64,000 nt of DNA from Burkholderiales bacterium (GCA_019634955.1 JAHCAK010000021.1:1-64000), one strand, 5' to 3'. Counted from the first letter of the stretch, positions 34,863 through 43,677 are shown. Program-made: numbers and translations. Notes: generated from the sequence alone by a model not told the origin.

Positions 34863-35278
34863 TCGTCCTGGACACGAACGTCGTCTCGGAACTGATGCGG
34901 GCAAAGCCCTCGGGTTGCGTCGTCGGTTGGATCGCAGCGCGGCCGGCCGCGGGCCTTTATGTCACCAGCATCACCGTCGCCGAGATCCTGCACGGCGTTG
35001 CGCTGCTTCCGGCCGGGCGCCGGCGTGACGCGATACGGGCGGCCGCGGAGTCGATGTTCGAGGTGGAATTCGGAGACCACGTCCTGCCTTTCGATGGCCC
35101 TGCGGCGAGAGCCTACGCCAGCATTGCGGCCGATCGTCGCCATGCCGGCCGGCCGATCTCCGCCTTCGATGCCCAGATCGCCGCCACCGCGCTCGTCGCG
35201 CGCGCGTCCCTGGCGACGCGAAACGTTGCCGACTTCGAGGGCTGCGGTGTGAAGCTCCTCAATCCCTGGGACGCGTAG
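34859..35278 (+). CDS. FitB/VapC-type PIN-domain ribonuclease toxin
   Basis: A 139-residue PIN-domain protein, starting MIVLDTNVVSELMRAKP. The acidic metal-binding residues are in place: Asp5, Glu42 (ITVAEILHG), Asp104 (SAFDAQIAATA) and Asp125 (RNVADFEGCG). The family cleaves tRNA or rRNA when freed from antitoxin. ATGA overlap with the antitoxin. All residues appear intact, so it is likely functional within an otherwise decayed segment. Confidence 0.92.
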   Translation: MIVLDTNVVSELMRAKPSGCVVGWIAARPAAGLYVTSITVAEILHGVALLPAGRRRDAIRAAAESMFEVEFGDHVLPFDGPAARAYASIAADRRHAGRPISAFDAQIAATALVARASLATRNVADFEGCGVKLLNPWDA

Positions 35279-35280
35279 CC

Positions 35281-35400
35281 GCTGCGGCACGCCGCACGTG
35301 GTACTCGAGATCGATGTCGTCGTCCTAGACCCAGACGGGCAGCGCCTTCTTGTTGAAGAGGACCTTCTTCTCGCCCGCGCACGAGTCCCGCCGCGGCGCC
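35281..35400 (-). pseudogene. Fragment of a wax ester synthase/diacylglycerol acyltransferase gene with an in-frame TAG
   Basis: Minus-strand translation gives AGEKKVLFNKKALPVWV, then a TAG stop (35325-35327), then DDDIDLEYHVRRAA. The pattern LPVWVEDDDIDLEYHVRRAALP is characteristic of WS/DGAT-family enzymes, so TAG replaces a likely Glu (GAG). Nothing on either side continues the protein, so this is a gene remnant. The gap 35279-35592 also contains the second terminator copy and no other gene. Confidence 0.5.
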
Positions 35401-35478
35401 CGCCTTCCGCCTGACCATGAGGCTCGTTATCCGTCCAACCGGGCAGCCGAAGGCCGCTTGAATTTCCTATGCGCTAGA

Positions 35479-35508
35479 AAGAACCCCGCTTCGGCGGGGT
35501 TTTTCTTT
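35479..35508. terminator. Duplicated terminator (copy 2)
   Basis: A 30-bp exact copy of the groEL terminator (34349-34378), here between the toxin gene and the convergent RCC1 gene. With A-rich and T-rich flanks it could terminate in both directions. An 11-mer TTGAATTTCCT just upstream (35458-35468) also occurs at 37540-37550. Confidence 0.85.
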
Positions 35509-35592
35509 CAGCGCTTCGGCACCGTCGCCGCCAGGCGTTGCGTGATTGCCTGGGCCGACATGACTTCGATCGCGTCGATTTCGAGGCGAAGG

Positions 35593-36795
35593 TCAGGGAC
35601 CCTTGACCTGCTGCCGGTCGACCCAGCGCCGGGGCAAGTCCTTCGTACCCGCGTTGAGCACCGTGTCATGGCCCCACGCCAGCGCCCCGCCCTTGCGCAG
35701 CCAGACCACGGCCGCCAGGCCGCTCGCCGCCAGTGCCGTGATCGAGCCGGAGGGCAGCAACTGCTCGGCCGTATCCATGCAACCCGTACGCGGCTGGTCC
35801 CGGTCAAGGCTGCGGTCACCCCAGCGCCACAGGCTGCCATCACCGCCCATGGCGAGTATTTCGCCTCTCGTGACGGCCACGCTGGCGATGTCTTGCAGGC
35901 CGGGAACGGTGTAGGGCAAGTTCAGGGGCTCGCCGGGGCTCGCCTCACACATCTCGCTGGTCTCTCCGCCGAAATGCAGCACGCTGCCGTCCCCTTGCAG
36001 CACGGCCATGGCACCCCCGTCGCTCGCCCGGGCCTGGGGGCGTGGTGGCAGCGCGGCCACGCCGTCGACCCCGGCGATGGCGACCGGTGACTGCAAGCTG
36101 TATTCCTCCGGGCCGCCACTCAGTCCGAGCCGGTAGGCAGAGCCCCAGGCCCACAGGCTGCCGTCGCGCTTGAGCAGGTAGTGAATGGCGGAGCTGTCCA
36201 CGCTCGAGCCCTCGAGGGCGAGCGCCTTCACATCCTTCAGCGCGGGCTCCGGTGCCGGCAGCGTGTGAACGGCGCCCGATTCGTCGCGGCCCCAAGACCA
36301 GACGCTGCCGTCGCCGCGCACGGCGTAGGCGGTGGAGAGGCCCGCGGCCAGCTGCACCACCCGATCCACGCCCGGCAGCGGGAACCATTCGTCAGGCCGG
36401 GTGCAGGCGTTGCGCACCACGTTCGGAATCCCCAGCAAACCCCACTCATTGCACCCCGTGGCTCGCACCGTGCCGTCGGGCATCAGCGCCAGCAGCGCAC
36501 TCTTGCCGAGGGCGACCTGCGCCACGCCTTCCACGCCTTTGAGCCGCACGGCCTCGCGTCGCGGCGTCGGCTTGTTCGAGGCGCCGAGAAGCGCTGGAAT
36601 CGCCTCGCCCCAGATCCACACGCGCCCCTTGGCATCGACGGCGGCCCCGCTCTCGCCCAGGGGCCCCGCGTCGACCATGGGCGCCAGCGGCAGCAGCGGG
36701 CCGGAGCCTTGCACTGCGGCGTGTCGACGCTGGGAGGCCACCCACCCGGCGACCACCGCCACGATGACGAGTGCCGCGAGCAGCAGACGCTTCAC
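35593..36795 (-). CDS. RCC1-repeat beta-propeller protein, membrane-anchored or exported
   Basis: A 400-residue protein: an N-terminal hydrophobic segment (about 3-21, LLLAALVIVAVVAGWVA), then RCC1/ATS1-type repeats recognisable by VWIWGEAIPALLG, GSVWSWGRDESG, GSLWAWGSAYRLG, GSLWRWGDRSLD and GALAWGHDTVLN. The fold is a seven-bladed propeller used for protein binding. In bacteria such proteins are usually surface or periplasmic, with unknown roles. It lies 9 bp downstream of the DUF1566 lipoprotein gene, so the two are an operon. Base composition is a little less extreme than in the flanking genes. Confidence 0.85.
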   Translation of the reverse strand: MKRLLLAALVIVAVVAGWVASQRRHAAVQGSGPLLPLAPMVDAGPLGESGAAVDAKGRVWIWGEAIPALLGASNKPTPRREAVRLKGVEGVAQVALGKSALLALMPDGTVRATGCNEWGLLGIPNVVRNACTRPDEWFPLPGVDRVVQLAAGLSTAYAVRGDGSVWSWGRDESGAVHTLPAPEPALKDVKALALEGSSVDSSAIHYLLKRDGSLWAWGSAYRLGLSGGPEEYSLQSPVAIAGVDGVAALPPRPQARASDGGAMAVLQGDGSVLHFGGETSEMCEASPGEPLNLPYTVPGLQDIASVAVTRGEILAMGGDGSLWRWGDRSLDRDQPRTGCMDTAEQLLPSGSITALAASGLAAVVWLRKGGALAWGHDTVLNAGTKDLPRRWVDRQQVKGP

Positions 36796-36804
36796 CTGAC
36801 CTCG

Positions 36805-37371
36805 TCAGTTTGCACGCCGCACCAGTCTCACGTGCGCCGGCGCGCTGCCGGAAAAACCGTGACCCAGAAGTGCACCCTCGAAGGTATACCAACCCGTGAC
36901 CGCACCCGAGGCAGCGCCGCTCGAGTCGCCCAGCCAGTAGTACAGGCCTTCCTCGATCAACGGTGGCGGGAACACATCCGCATCGAAGTGATATTCCAGC
37001 TTGTTCTCGGGCGGCGGGTATCTGGCCTCGATGATGGTAAAGAGCTCGTCCGACGTCGGCAGACGCCAGCCGGCGGGAAGGGCTTCCTGGGTCACGAAGT
37101 GCTCGATGGCCTCGGGCTCGACCAGCCGGGTATCGCCGAGACAGGCCTTCATGAGGAATCTGCGCCCTTCAACGCAACGCTTCCAGACGAGACGGGTGCG
37201 CGTGTCCGTGACCGTCTGCTCGTCCGCGGAGATGATGAAGCGCGGTCCGGGCTGGCCCTGCTTCTTCGGCGCCGGTGGGGGGGGTGATGTCTTGCCGCAA
37301 GCGGCAAGGAGCGTCATGCCCGCGGCAGCCAGCAGCAGAGCGAACAAGCGCGCAGCGATCTCAAATCGCAT
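36805..37371 (-). CDS. DUF1566 (Lcl C-terminal domain) lipoprotein
   Basis: A 188-residue protein with a lipoprotein signal (lipobox LLAAC, about 22-26) and Pro-rich linker. A DUF1566/Lcl-type domain follows: TRLVWKRCVEG, ALPAGWRLPTSDELFTIIEARY and a C-terminal APAHVRLVRR strand. The domain is common in secreted adhesin-like and fimbrial proteins. ATG 37371 is used; TTG 37374 is an in-frame alternative. Together with the RCC1 protein it may form an envelope-exposed unit. Function unknown. Confidence 0.85.
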   Translation of the reverse strand: MRFEIAARLFALLLAAAGMTLLAACGKTSPPPPAPKKQGQPGPRFIISADEQTVTDTRTRLVWKRCVEGRRFLMKACLGDTRLVEPEAIEHFVTQEALPAGWRLPTSDELFTIIEARYPPPENKLEYHFDADVFPPPLIEEGLYYWLGDSSGAASGAVTGWYTFEGALLGHGFSGSAPAHVRLVRRAN

Positions 37372-37603
37372 CAAGCAGCTCCTTCGGCGCGGCGGCCTTC
37401 CAGACCAGGCCGATATGCGCCGCGGCCGTGACCCGGACGAGCGCGGCGGGTTCTCGATGAAGTCGTGCGGGAAATCGGCGGTGTCCCACGTTCAGTCGGC
37501 GGTTCGGGTGGCGGTCACCCACGAAGGAGGATAGCGTATTTGAATTTCCTGGAAGGGAAGGCGGCGAGCCAGGGCTCTGAAACCGATGAGGCGTTGGCCG
37601 GCC

Positions 37604-37682
37604 CGGTCGCGGCCGTGATGCTCACCACCGGCGCGATGGTCGCGGAGCTGCCCAAGCAAGACAAGGGCATGGCCGGCGGCAT
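37604..37682 (+). pseudogene. Duplicated fragment of the groEL 3' end
   Basis: These 79 bases match groEL 34145-34223 at 75 positions and keep the frame ([24 protein letters not shown] versus the GroEL tail). The fragment sits inside an open frame that could start at TTG 37540, behind a perfect AAGGAGG (37524-37530), and run to 37869. No GroEL sequence beyond this is present. The gap 37375-37832 also has a decayed minus-strand frame (37361-37489, reading ALVRVTAAAHIGLVWK) that I cannot assign. Confidence 0.8.
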
Positions 37683-37798
37683 CGACGGCGGCCGGCTCCC
37701 GAAAGAGCGGCATCCTGGCCGAGGGGGCTCCCCGAGGCGTTACCAAGCGTTTGCGCCTCTGCAAGGGCCGCCAGCCGGGATTGGGCGATCATGGTCCA

Positions 37799-37813
37799 CC
37801 CCCCCCCCCCCCC
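37799..37813 (+). repeat. 15-base poly-C tract
   Basis: Fifteen consecutive C residues just upstream of the antiporter start ATG 37833, or within its coding region if ATG 37791 is the start. Homopolymers of this length are slippage-prone, either in vivo (phase variation) or in sequencing. Confidence 0.8.
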
Positions 37814-37832
37814 GCAGACGTTTCCCAGCTTC

Positions 37833-39443
37833 ATGCAAGTCGTCGACCTCGCCCCCGCCATCGTCCTGACCGCCGTCGGGGGGGTGCTCGCGCCCTGGTC
37901 GCGCATGCCGCTGCCCATCTTCCTCTTGGTCGTTGGCGCGGCGGCCTCGTTCCTGCCGGGATTCCACGGCATCAAGGTGGACCCCGAGGTCTTCCTGCTG
38001 CTCTTCATCCCGCCGATCCTCTTCGCCGACGCGCGCGTGCTGCCGCGGCGCGACCTCCTGCACGTCCTCAAGCCCGTGCTGCTCCTCGCGCTGGGCCTCG
38101 TGGTGCTCACCGTGGTGGCGGTGGGCTACTTCATCCACTGGCTCATCCCGTCCATGTCGCTCGCCGTGGCGTTCACCCTGGGCGCCATCGTCTCGCCCAC
38201 GGACGCGGTGGCCACCGTGGCGACGACCGCGACCGTGCCGCTGCCCGCGCGCGTGACGCACATCGTGAACGCCTAGAGCCTGCTCAACGACGCCACGGGG
38301 CTGGTGGCCTTCAAGCTCGCGGTGGCCGCCGCCGCCGCCGCGGGCCACGCGACCATGGACGAGGTGACCGGCCGCTTCGTCATCCTTTCCGGCGGCGGCC
38401 TGTGCGTGGGGATCCTCATCGAGTGGCTCGGGCGCAAGTTCCGCGAGCGCCTCATCAGCCTCGAGAAGGACGACCCGGTGGTGCAGACGCTGCTCACCGT
38501 GCTCGTTCCCTACTTGGCCTACCTCGTGGCCGAGGCGCTTCACGTGTCCGGGATCCTCGCGGTCGTCGCCTCCGGGCTGTGGGCCGGCGGGCAGGAGGTG
38601 AAGGGCCTGTCGGTGGAGAGCAGGCGCCACGCGCGCGAGGTCTGGCGGATGATCGCCTGGTTCTTCAACGGCCTGGTGTTCGTGCTTCTGGGGCTGCAGC
38701 TGCGGCAGATGCTCGCGGGCGTGGCCGCCTACGACGGGCTGCACCTCGCCTCGTGGGCGCTCGCGCTGTGGGCCCTGCTCATGGCGCTGCGGCTCGGCTG
38801 GGTGTGGGGATCGGGCTACGCGCGCTTCCACCTGGGCTGGGGCTGGACGGGGGGCCGCGAGGGGCCGGACCCGCGCCGGATGTTCCTCGTGGGATGGGCC
38901 GCGGTGCGCGGCTCGATCACGCTCGCCACCGCGCTCTCGGTCCCGCTCCTCACGCAGTCGGGCCATCCCTTCCCCGAGCGCGACCTCGTCGTGTTCCTCG
39001 CGGCGGCCACCATCATCCTCACGCTCGGGCTCAACAGCCTCACGCTGCCGTGGATCATCCCGCGCCTGCGCGCCAAGGACGACCCCGAGGGGCCCATCGA
39101 GGAGGCGCGCGCGCGCGTGGAGCTCGCCAAGGCCGCGATCGCCGTGGTGAAGCCGGCGCTCGAGCGCCTGCAGGATCCCGAGGACCGGCGCTTCGCCAGC
39201 GCGCTCCTGGCCCGCTACCAGGGCAAGGTGGACCTGCGCGAGAGCCCGGCCGAGGTCGCCGCCGAGCGCGCGGAGCACATCGCCACGGCCCGCCGGCTGC
39301 GGCTCGAGGGGATCGCGGCGGAGCGCGCGCGCCTGCTCGAGCTCCTCAAGGCCGACGAGATCAACGACGAGACGGCGCGCGCGATCGAGGAGGAGCTCGA
39401 CGAGCGCGAGCTCGTGACCTCCGCCGATCCCGACAAGGGCTAG
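37833..39443 (+). pseudogene. CPA1-type Na+/H+ antiporter interrupted by in-frame TAG
   Basis: One reading frame encodes a complete NhaP/YjcE-like antiporter of about 536 codons, with GAIVSPTDAVATVA and SLLNDATGLVAFKLAV, twelve or so helices and a cytoplasmic helical tail (about 400-530). It is cut by TAG at 38274-38276 exactly where the conserved Glu of the ESLLND motif should be (one base change from GAG). The 5' part alone gives a 147-residue protein; the 3' part would need re-initiation (for example ATG 38355). No frameshift or other damage is visible, so the lesion is recent, a sequencing error, or suppressed. An alternative start at ATG 37791 reads through the poly-C tract. Confidence 0.85.
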
Positions 39444-40318
39444 AGCCGCCGGGTGCGCACTTCCGGCGCGTGCATCTCGCGGCGCAGGAAGCCCAGCTTG
39501 CGGCTGCGTTCCAGCCGCGCCGCGAGCCGCGGGAAGTCGAGCCCGTAGCGCGCCTTGAGGGCCCGGGCCTCGCCCGCCATCCAGCGCCAGCGCGGCTCGA
39601 AGGCCGGGTCGCGGAAAGCGAAGGCCACGTAGTTGCCGTCGTCGGCGATGGGCAGGAGGATCACGTTGCCCTCGAATACCGTGCGCAGCATCTCCAGGTG
39701 CGCCACGCGCTCGGCCTTGGGGCCCACGAGGTTCGCGGCCACGACGCCGCTTCGCGAGAGCATCGCGCGCACGTCGCGGTAGAACTCCCGCGTGCACAGC
39801 GCCGGGGCCACGCCGTCGCGGTCGAAGGCGTCGATGATCACCACGTCGGCCCTCTCCTCGCACTGCGCCACGTACTGCGCCGCATCGCCCCGCACGACGC
39901 GGAAGCGCTCGCCGTCCGGGGGCACGAGGAACTGGTCGCGGAAGGCGATCACGTCCGGGTCGATCTCCACCGCGGTGACGCGCGCCCCGGGCAGGTGGCG
40001 GTGGCACCACTTGGCGAGCGAGCCCCCACCCAGCCCGAGCATGAGGATCGCGCGCGGCTGCGGCAGGAAGAGCAGGAACGCCATCATCTTGCGCGTGTAG
40101 GCGAAGGCGAGCTCGAAGGGATCGTCCAGGCGCATTTCGCTCTGGATGAAGTCGCGCGTGAAGTAGAGGCAGCGCGCGCCGTCGTCCTCGATCACGAAGG
40201 GGCGCGGGTAGCGCTTGGCGAGCACGCTGTCGACGAGCGCCTCGGTGTCGCCGCCGGGCCGCTCGAGCAGGCGGATCACGCCGCCCTCGTTGGCGAAGGG
40301 GTTCGGCAGCTCCAGCAT
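39440..40318 (-). CDS. Spermidine synthase-like methyltransferase-fold protein
   Basis: A 292-residue protein with a spermidine synthase (SpeE)-like Rossmann domain: LMLGLGGGSLAKWCH (cofactor loop), VTAVEIDPDVIAF and VVIIDAFDRDGVAPAL (D at the catalytic-loop position). It lacks an obvious polyamine-specific N-terminal domain, so true putrescine aminopropyltransferase activity is uncertain. Its stop overlaps the antiporter stop (convergent) and its start lies 6 bp downstream of the DUF349 gene stop. Confidence 0.83.
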   Translation of the reverse strand: MLELPNPFANEGGVIRLLERPGGDTEALVDSVLAKRYPRPFVIEDDGARCLYFTRDFIQSEMRLDDPFELAFAYTRKMMAFLLFLPQPRAILMLGLGGGSLAKWCHRHLPGARVTAVEIDPDVIAFRDQFLVPPDGERFRVVRGDAAQYVAQCEERADVVIIDAFDRDGVAPALCTREFYRDVRAMLSRSGVVAANLVGPKAERVAHLEMLRTVFEGNVILLPIADDGNYVAFAFRDPAFEPRWRWMAGEARALKARYGLDFPRLAARLERSRKLGFLRREMHAPEVRTRRL

Positions 40319-40324
40319 GCGCCG

Positions 40325-43099
40325 CTAGCGCGCCTGGCCCATGGCGGCGAACACGCGGTCGCGGCGCCCGGCGTCGCGGCCCGCGATCACGCCGGGCTGC
40401 GCGCACCACGCAAGCAGCCGGTCGCCCGTGCTCGCGGCCTGCGCCGCGCCGCCGCCGAAGCGCTCCTTGAGGAGCCTCACCTGCAGCTGCAGGCGCTGCG
40501 GCTGCAGCTCCGCGGGGCTCTCGATCCCGAGCGCCATCTCCAGCTCCAGCAGCGCCTCGCAGCGCGCGGCCGATCCGGCCTCGATCCGCGCGCGGTGGGC
40601 GGCGGGGTCGGCGAGCGCGGCGAGCGCGGCATCGCGCCGCGCGGCCATCTTCTTCTCCCAGGCGCCCGCGAGCTCCGGGAGCGCGCTCCACTTCTCCGCG
40701 ACCGCTTCGGCCGTCACCGCGCCCGCGCCCGCGAGCGCGGCCGCCTCGGCCTCCTCGCACAGCCGGTCCTTCTCGGCGAGCGTCTGCCACACGACGGCCT
40801 CGCGGGCGCGCACGCGCGCGGCGAGCGCGTTCTCGACCGCCTTCGAGGCGCCGCGGAAGCGGCCCTCCAGCGCGCGCACGGCCGGGTCGGAGCCGCGCGC
40901 GCCGGCCCGCCAGCGGTCCTGCAGCTCGCGGAAGGCGGTGCGCACTTCCTTCTCGTCCTTCTCGGTCGCCCGGGCGAGGGCGTCGAGCTGGGAGCAGATC
41001 TCCTCGAGCGAGCGGCGGCCCTCGACCTTCCGGCCGTCCTCCTCCTTGCGTTTCGCGTGCCGTGCCTCGAACACGGCGTCGCAGGCGGCGCGGAAACGCT
41101 CCCACAGCGCGCGCTCGTCGCGCTGCCCGAGCGGGTGCGCCTTCGAGTGCTCCTGCCAGCGCGCCTGGATGGCCTTCACGAGGGAGGGCATCTCGCGCTC
41201 CTGCGCGCGGGGGAGCAGCGCCTCGACTTCCGCGATGAGGGCCAGGCGGCCCGTCTTGCCTTCCTCGCGCGCGCCGGCGACGAGGGCGCGAAGGGGCGCG
41301 AGCGTCTCCTTGAGGCGCGCGTCCAGCTTCTTCCACGCGGCGGGGTCGACGCTGCCGAGGCCGCCTTCGCGCCAGGCACGGTCGGTCTCGCGCAGGTACT
41401 TCTCGACCGCGCGCAGGTCCGGGGTCTCGCCCTGCAAGGTGGGCACGTGCGCGGCGGCGGCCTCGATGAACTCCTCGCGCTGCTTGCGCGCGGCCTTGCG
41501 CTGCGCCGCGAGCTCCTTGAAGTGCGCGGCGGCCGGCGCGTAGGCCCGCTCGCAGGCGCCGTCGAAGCGCTCCCACAGCGCCTTGGGCACGCCCGCGTGC
41601 TGCGCGTCGAGCGCCTTCCACTCCTCGCGCAGCTTCTTCACCTCCGCGGCCACCTTGGCGGCCTCGTTGCCGGGCCCCGAAAGCGCCTCGGCCCGATCGC
41701 AGAGCTGCACGCGCGCGGTCTGCTGGCCGAAGGATTCCCAGCGCTCGAGGTCGCCCAGCTGCTGCCCCACGCGGCCCATGCGGCTCATCGTGGGCTTGGG
41801 GAGCGTCCCCGCCTCGGCCTTGAGGGCCTTCATCTCGTTCACGGCGGCGCGCGCCTCGTGCAGGTGGCCGGCGGCGAGCGCCTGCTCGGCGGCGTGCAGC
41901 AGCGCGTGGACGCGGTTGCGGGCGGCGCCGGCTTCCTCGCGCGCGGCCTGCGCCTGCGCGAGGCGGCGCTGCTCGATCACCATGAGCGCGGCCTCGAAGC
42001 GGCGCGAGAGCGCGGGCGTGCGGATGGCGCGGTCGAGCGCCTGCCAGCGCTCCGGCAACTGCGCGTTGTCCACGGAGGTGTCGGCGGCGAGGCGCTCGGC
42101 CTCGACCACCAGCGCCTCGGCGCCGGCGAGCGCCTGCAGGTCGCGGTCCCACGCGTCGAGGCGGGCCGCCGCCGCGTCGAAGGTCTCGCGGGCGGAATCG
42201 TCGCCGAGCGACGCGCCTTCCGCGCGCAGCGCCTCGAGCGCCTCGCGCAGGCCCTTGAGGGCCTCGGGCCCGTCGGGGGCGGCGAGCGCGGCCAGCCAGT
42301 CGCCCACGCGCCGCTCGAACCGCGCGCGCGCGGCCTGCTCCGCCTGCTCGCGGTCGAAGCGCGCCTGCAAGGCCCGCCGCGCCGCGTCGCAGCGCTCCAG
42401 CCGCGCCGTGTCGTCCTTCAGGTCGAGCGCCTGCCAGCGGCGGTTGAGCTCGACCACCGCCGTGAGGATGGGGCCGGGCGTGCCCGCGAGCGCCTCGAGC
42501 TGCTCGAGGATGGCGTCGGCCTCGCTCGCCCTTCCTTCGCGGTTGCGCATCGCCTCCAGCCGCTGCTTCGCGAGCCGCGCCACGCCGCGGTCCTTGTTCT
42601 TCGCGCGCTCGTGCAGCGTCTCCAGGCCCTCCGGGGAACGCACGCACTCGGCGGCGGCGAGCCGCGTCTCCGCGTGCCCGCCCGCCAGCGCGAGCTCGAT
42701 GAGCGTGGGCTCGTCTCGCAGCCCCGCGATGGCGGCCAGGCGCCGGTCGGCCTCCTTCGCCTGCCGCGCCACGTCGGCGCGGATGGCGTCGGTGCAGGCG
42801 GTGGACTCGAGAAAGGCGCGCGCGGCGGCGGCGTCCCCGGCCGTGGCGGCCACGCGTCCCAGCGCGCTCGCGAGCGGCTCGCGGACGGCGGGGTCGGCCT
42901 CCGCGCCCCACGCGGCGACGAGCGCCGCGAAGTCGGCGCAGCGCGCCGCGGCGGCGGCCCGGACCTCGGGGGCGGGGTCCGCCTTCACGAGCGCGGCCAG
43001 CTCGGCGGATTCGGGCGCGAGGGCCGCGACCCCGAGCACGCGCTGGGCGGCCTCGGGGTGCTCGTGGAGGGGCGTGCGGGAGAAGAGGCGGGTGACCAT
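40325..43099 (-). CDS. DUF349 repeat protein
   Basis: A 924-residue soluble, almost entirely helical protein, rich in Ala, Arg, Glu and Leu. An N-terminal HEAT-like stretch (HPEAAQRVLGVAALAPESAELAAL) precedes multiple DUF349 units with signature patterns WKALDAQHAGVPKALWERFDGACERAYA, WQEHSKAHPLGQRDERALWERFRAACD and related. DUF349 proteins are conserved in proteobacteria; function poorly known. Nothing suggests secretion. It is divergent from the PadR gene across 203 bp. Confidence 0.85.
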   Translation of the reverse strand: MVTRLFSRTPLHEHPEAAQRVLGVAALAPESAELAALVKADPAPEVRAAAAARCADFAALVAAWGAEADPAVREPLASALGRVAATAGDAAAARAFLESTACTDAIRADVARQAKEADRRLAAIAGLRDEPTLIELALAGGHAETRLAAAECVRSPEGLETLHERAKNKDRGVARLAKQRLEAMRNREGRASEADAILEQLEALAGTPGPILTAVVELNRRWQALDLKDDTARLERCDAARRALQARFDREQAEQAARARFERRVGDWLAALAAPDGPEALKGLREALEALRAEGASLGDDSARETFDAAAARLDAWDRDLQALAGAEALVVEAERLAADTSVDNAQLPERWQALDRAIRTPALSRRFEAALMVIEQRRLAQAQAAREEAGAARNRVHALLHAAEQALAAGHLHEARAAVNEMKALKAEAGTLPKPTMSRMGRVGQQLGDLERWESFGQQTARVQLCDRAEALSGPGNEAAKVAAEVKKLREEWKALDAQHAGVPKALWERFDGACERAYAPAAAHFKELAAQRKAARKQREEFIEAAAAHVPTLQGETPDLRAVEKYLRETDRAWREGGLGSVDPAAWKKLDARLKETLAPLRALVAGAREEGKTGRLALIAEVEALLPRAQEREMPSLVKAIQARWQEHSKAHPLGQRDERALWERFRAACDAVFEARHAKRKEEDGRKVEGRRSLEEICSQLDALARATEKDEKEVRTAFRELQDRWRAGARGSDPAVRALEGRFRGASKAVENALAARVRAREAVVWQTLAEKDRLCEEAEAAALAGAGAVTAEAVAEKWSALPELAGAWEKKMAARRDAALAALADPAAHRARIEAGSAARCEALLELEMALGIESPAELQPQRLQLQVRLLKERFGGGAAQAASTGDRLLAWCAQPGVIAGRDAGRRDRVFAAMGQAR

Positions 43100-43206
43100 G
43101 GCGGGATGCGGGTGGCTGTGCGGGGACGGCGCCGGACGGGGCGCCTACCCGAATGATAATCCCTCGCCGGGCGCGCGCCGCCCCGGGCACTCGAAGTGGC
43201 CGGCAT

Positions 43207-43277
43207 TTGATCTTTGTCAGCCGATACCCCCCGGCAAAGGGCGTAGCGTGCGAATCACGGCTATCGAAACCCGATAG
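43207..43277 (+). promoter_or_regulatory. Candidate PadR/octahaem operon control region
   Basis: TTGATCTTTGTCAG (43207-43220; 8 of 10 FNR-consensus bases) is followed after 23 bp by TAGCGT (43244-43249). Downstream, CTATCG-AAACC-CGATAG (43261-43277) is a perfect dyad just before ATG 43303, a plausible operator for the PadR protein itself. The 23-bp spacing departs from the 21 bp of the other four boxes, so the FNR assignment is weaker. Confidence 0.45.
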
Positions 43278-43302
43278 CGCGATTCGATAACGACTTTCGA
43301 GC

Positions 43303-43677
43303 ATGAACGAGAAGGACCTCTACGGCGGGCTCGTGCGGCTGCACGTGCTGCACCATGCGTGCCACGAGGCGATCTACGGGCAAGGGATCATCGACGAGCT
43401 GGCGCACCACGGCTACAAGCTGAGCCCGGGGACGCTCTACCCCATCCTGCACGGGCTGGAGCGGGGCGGCTACCTCAGGTCCTCGGTCGAGAAGGACGGG
43501 CGCACCACCCGGCGCAGGTACGTCGCCACCGCGGCGGGCCGGAAGGCGCTGCGCACGGCGAAGGGCCGGGTGTGGGAGCTGTTCAGGGAGTTGTTCGAGG
43601 AAGAGTTGACGCGCGGGCTGCCGGAGGCGGCGGCCCGTAAACGCAGCATCGCTACCCAAAGGGGGGAAGGGCAATGA
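43303..43677 (+). CDS. PadR-family transcriptional regulator
   Basis: A 124-residue winged-helix regulator with the PadR pattern GGLVRLHVLHHACHEAIYGQGIIDELAHHGYKLSPGTLYPILHGLERGGYL and the beta-wing RTTRRRYVATAAGRKAL. PadR proteins repress nearby genes and release on small-ligand binding. Its stop overlaps the cytochrome start (ATGA, 43674-43677), so the regulator and octahaem protein are produced together, and it likely autoregulates through the dyad upstream. Confidence 0.92.
   Translation: MNEKDLYGGLVRLHVLHHACHEAIYGQGIIDELAHHGYKLSPGTLYPILHGLERGGYLRSSVEKDGRTTRRRYVATAAGRKALRTAKGRVWELFRELFEEELTRGLPEAAARKRSIATQRGEGQ

Noticed and set aside
37361-37489. Minus-strand frame reading ALVRVTAAAHIGLVWKAAAPKELLDAI as a gene
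   Set aside because: Protein-like but only about 42 codons, overlapping the DUF1566 start and with no family recognised; noted only as possible remnant.
38274-38276. Genome-wide TAG recoding (two GAG-to-TAG cases)
   Set aside because: TAG ends several intact genes here, including those finishing at 58, 9837, 14142, 22523 and 55537, so it acts as a normal stop.
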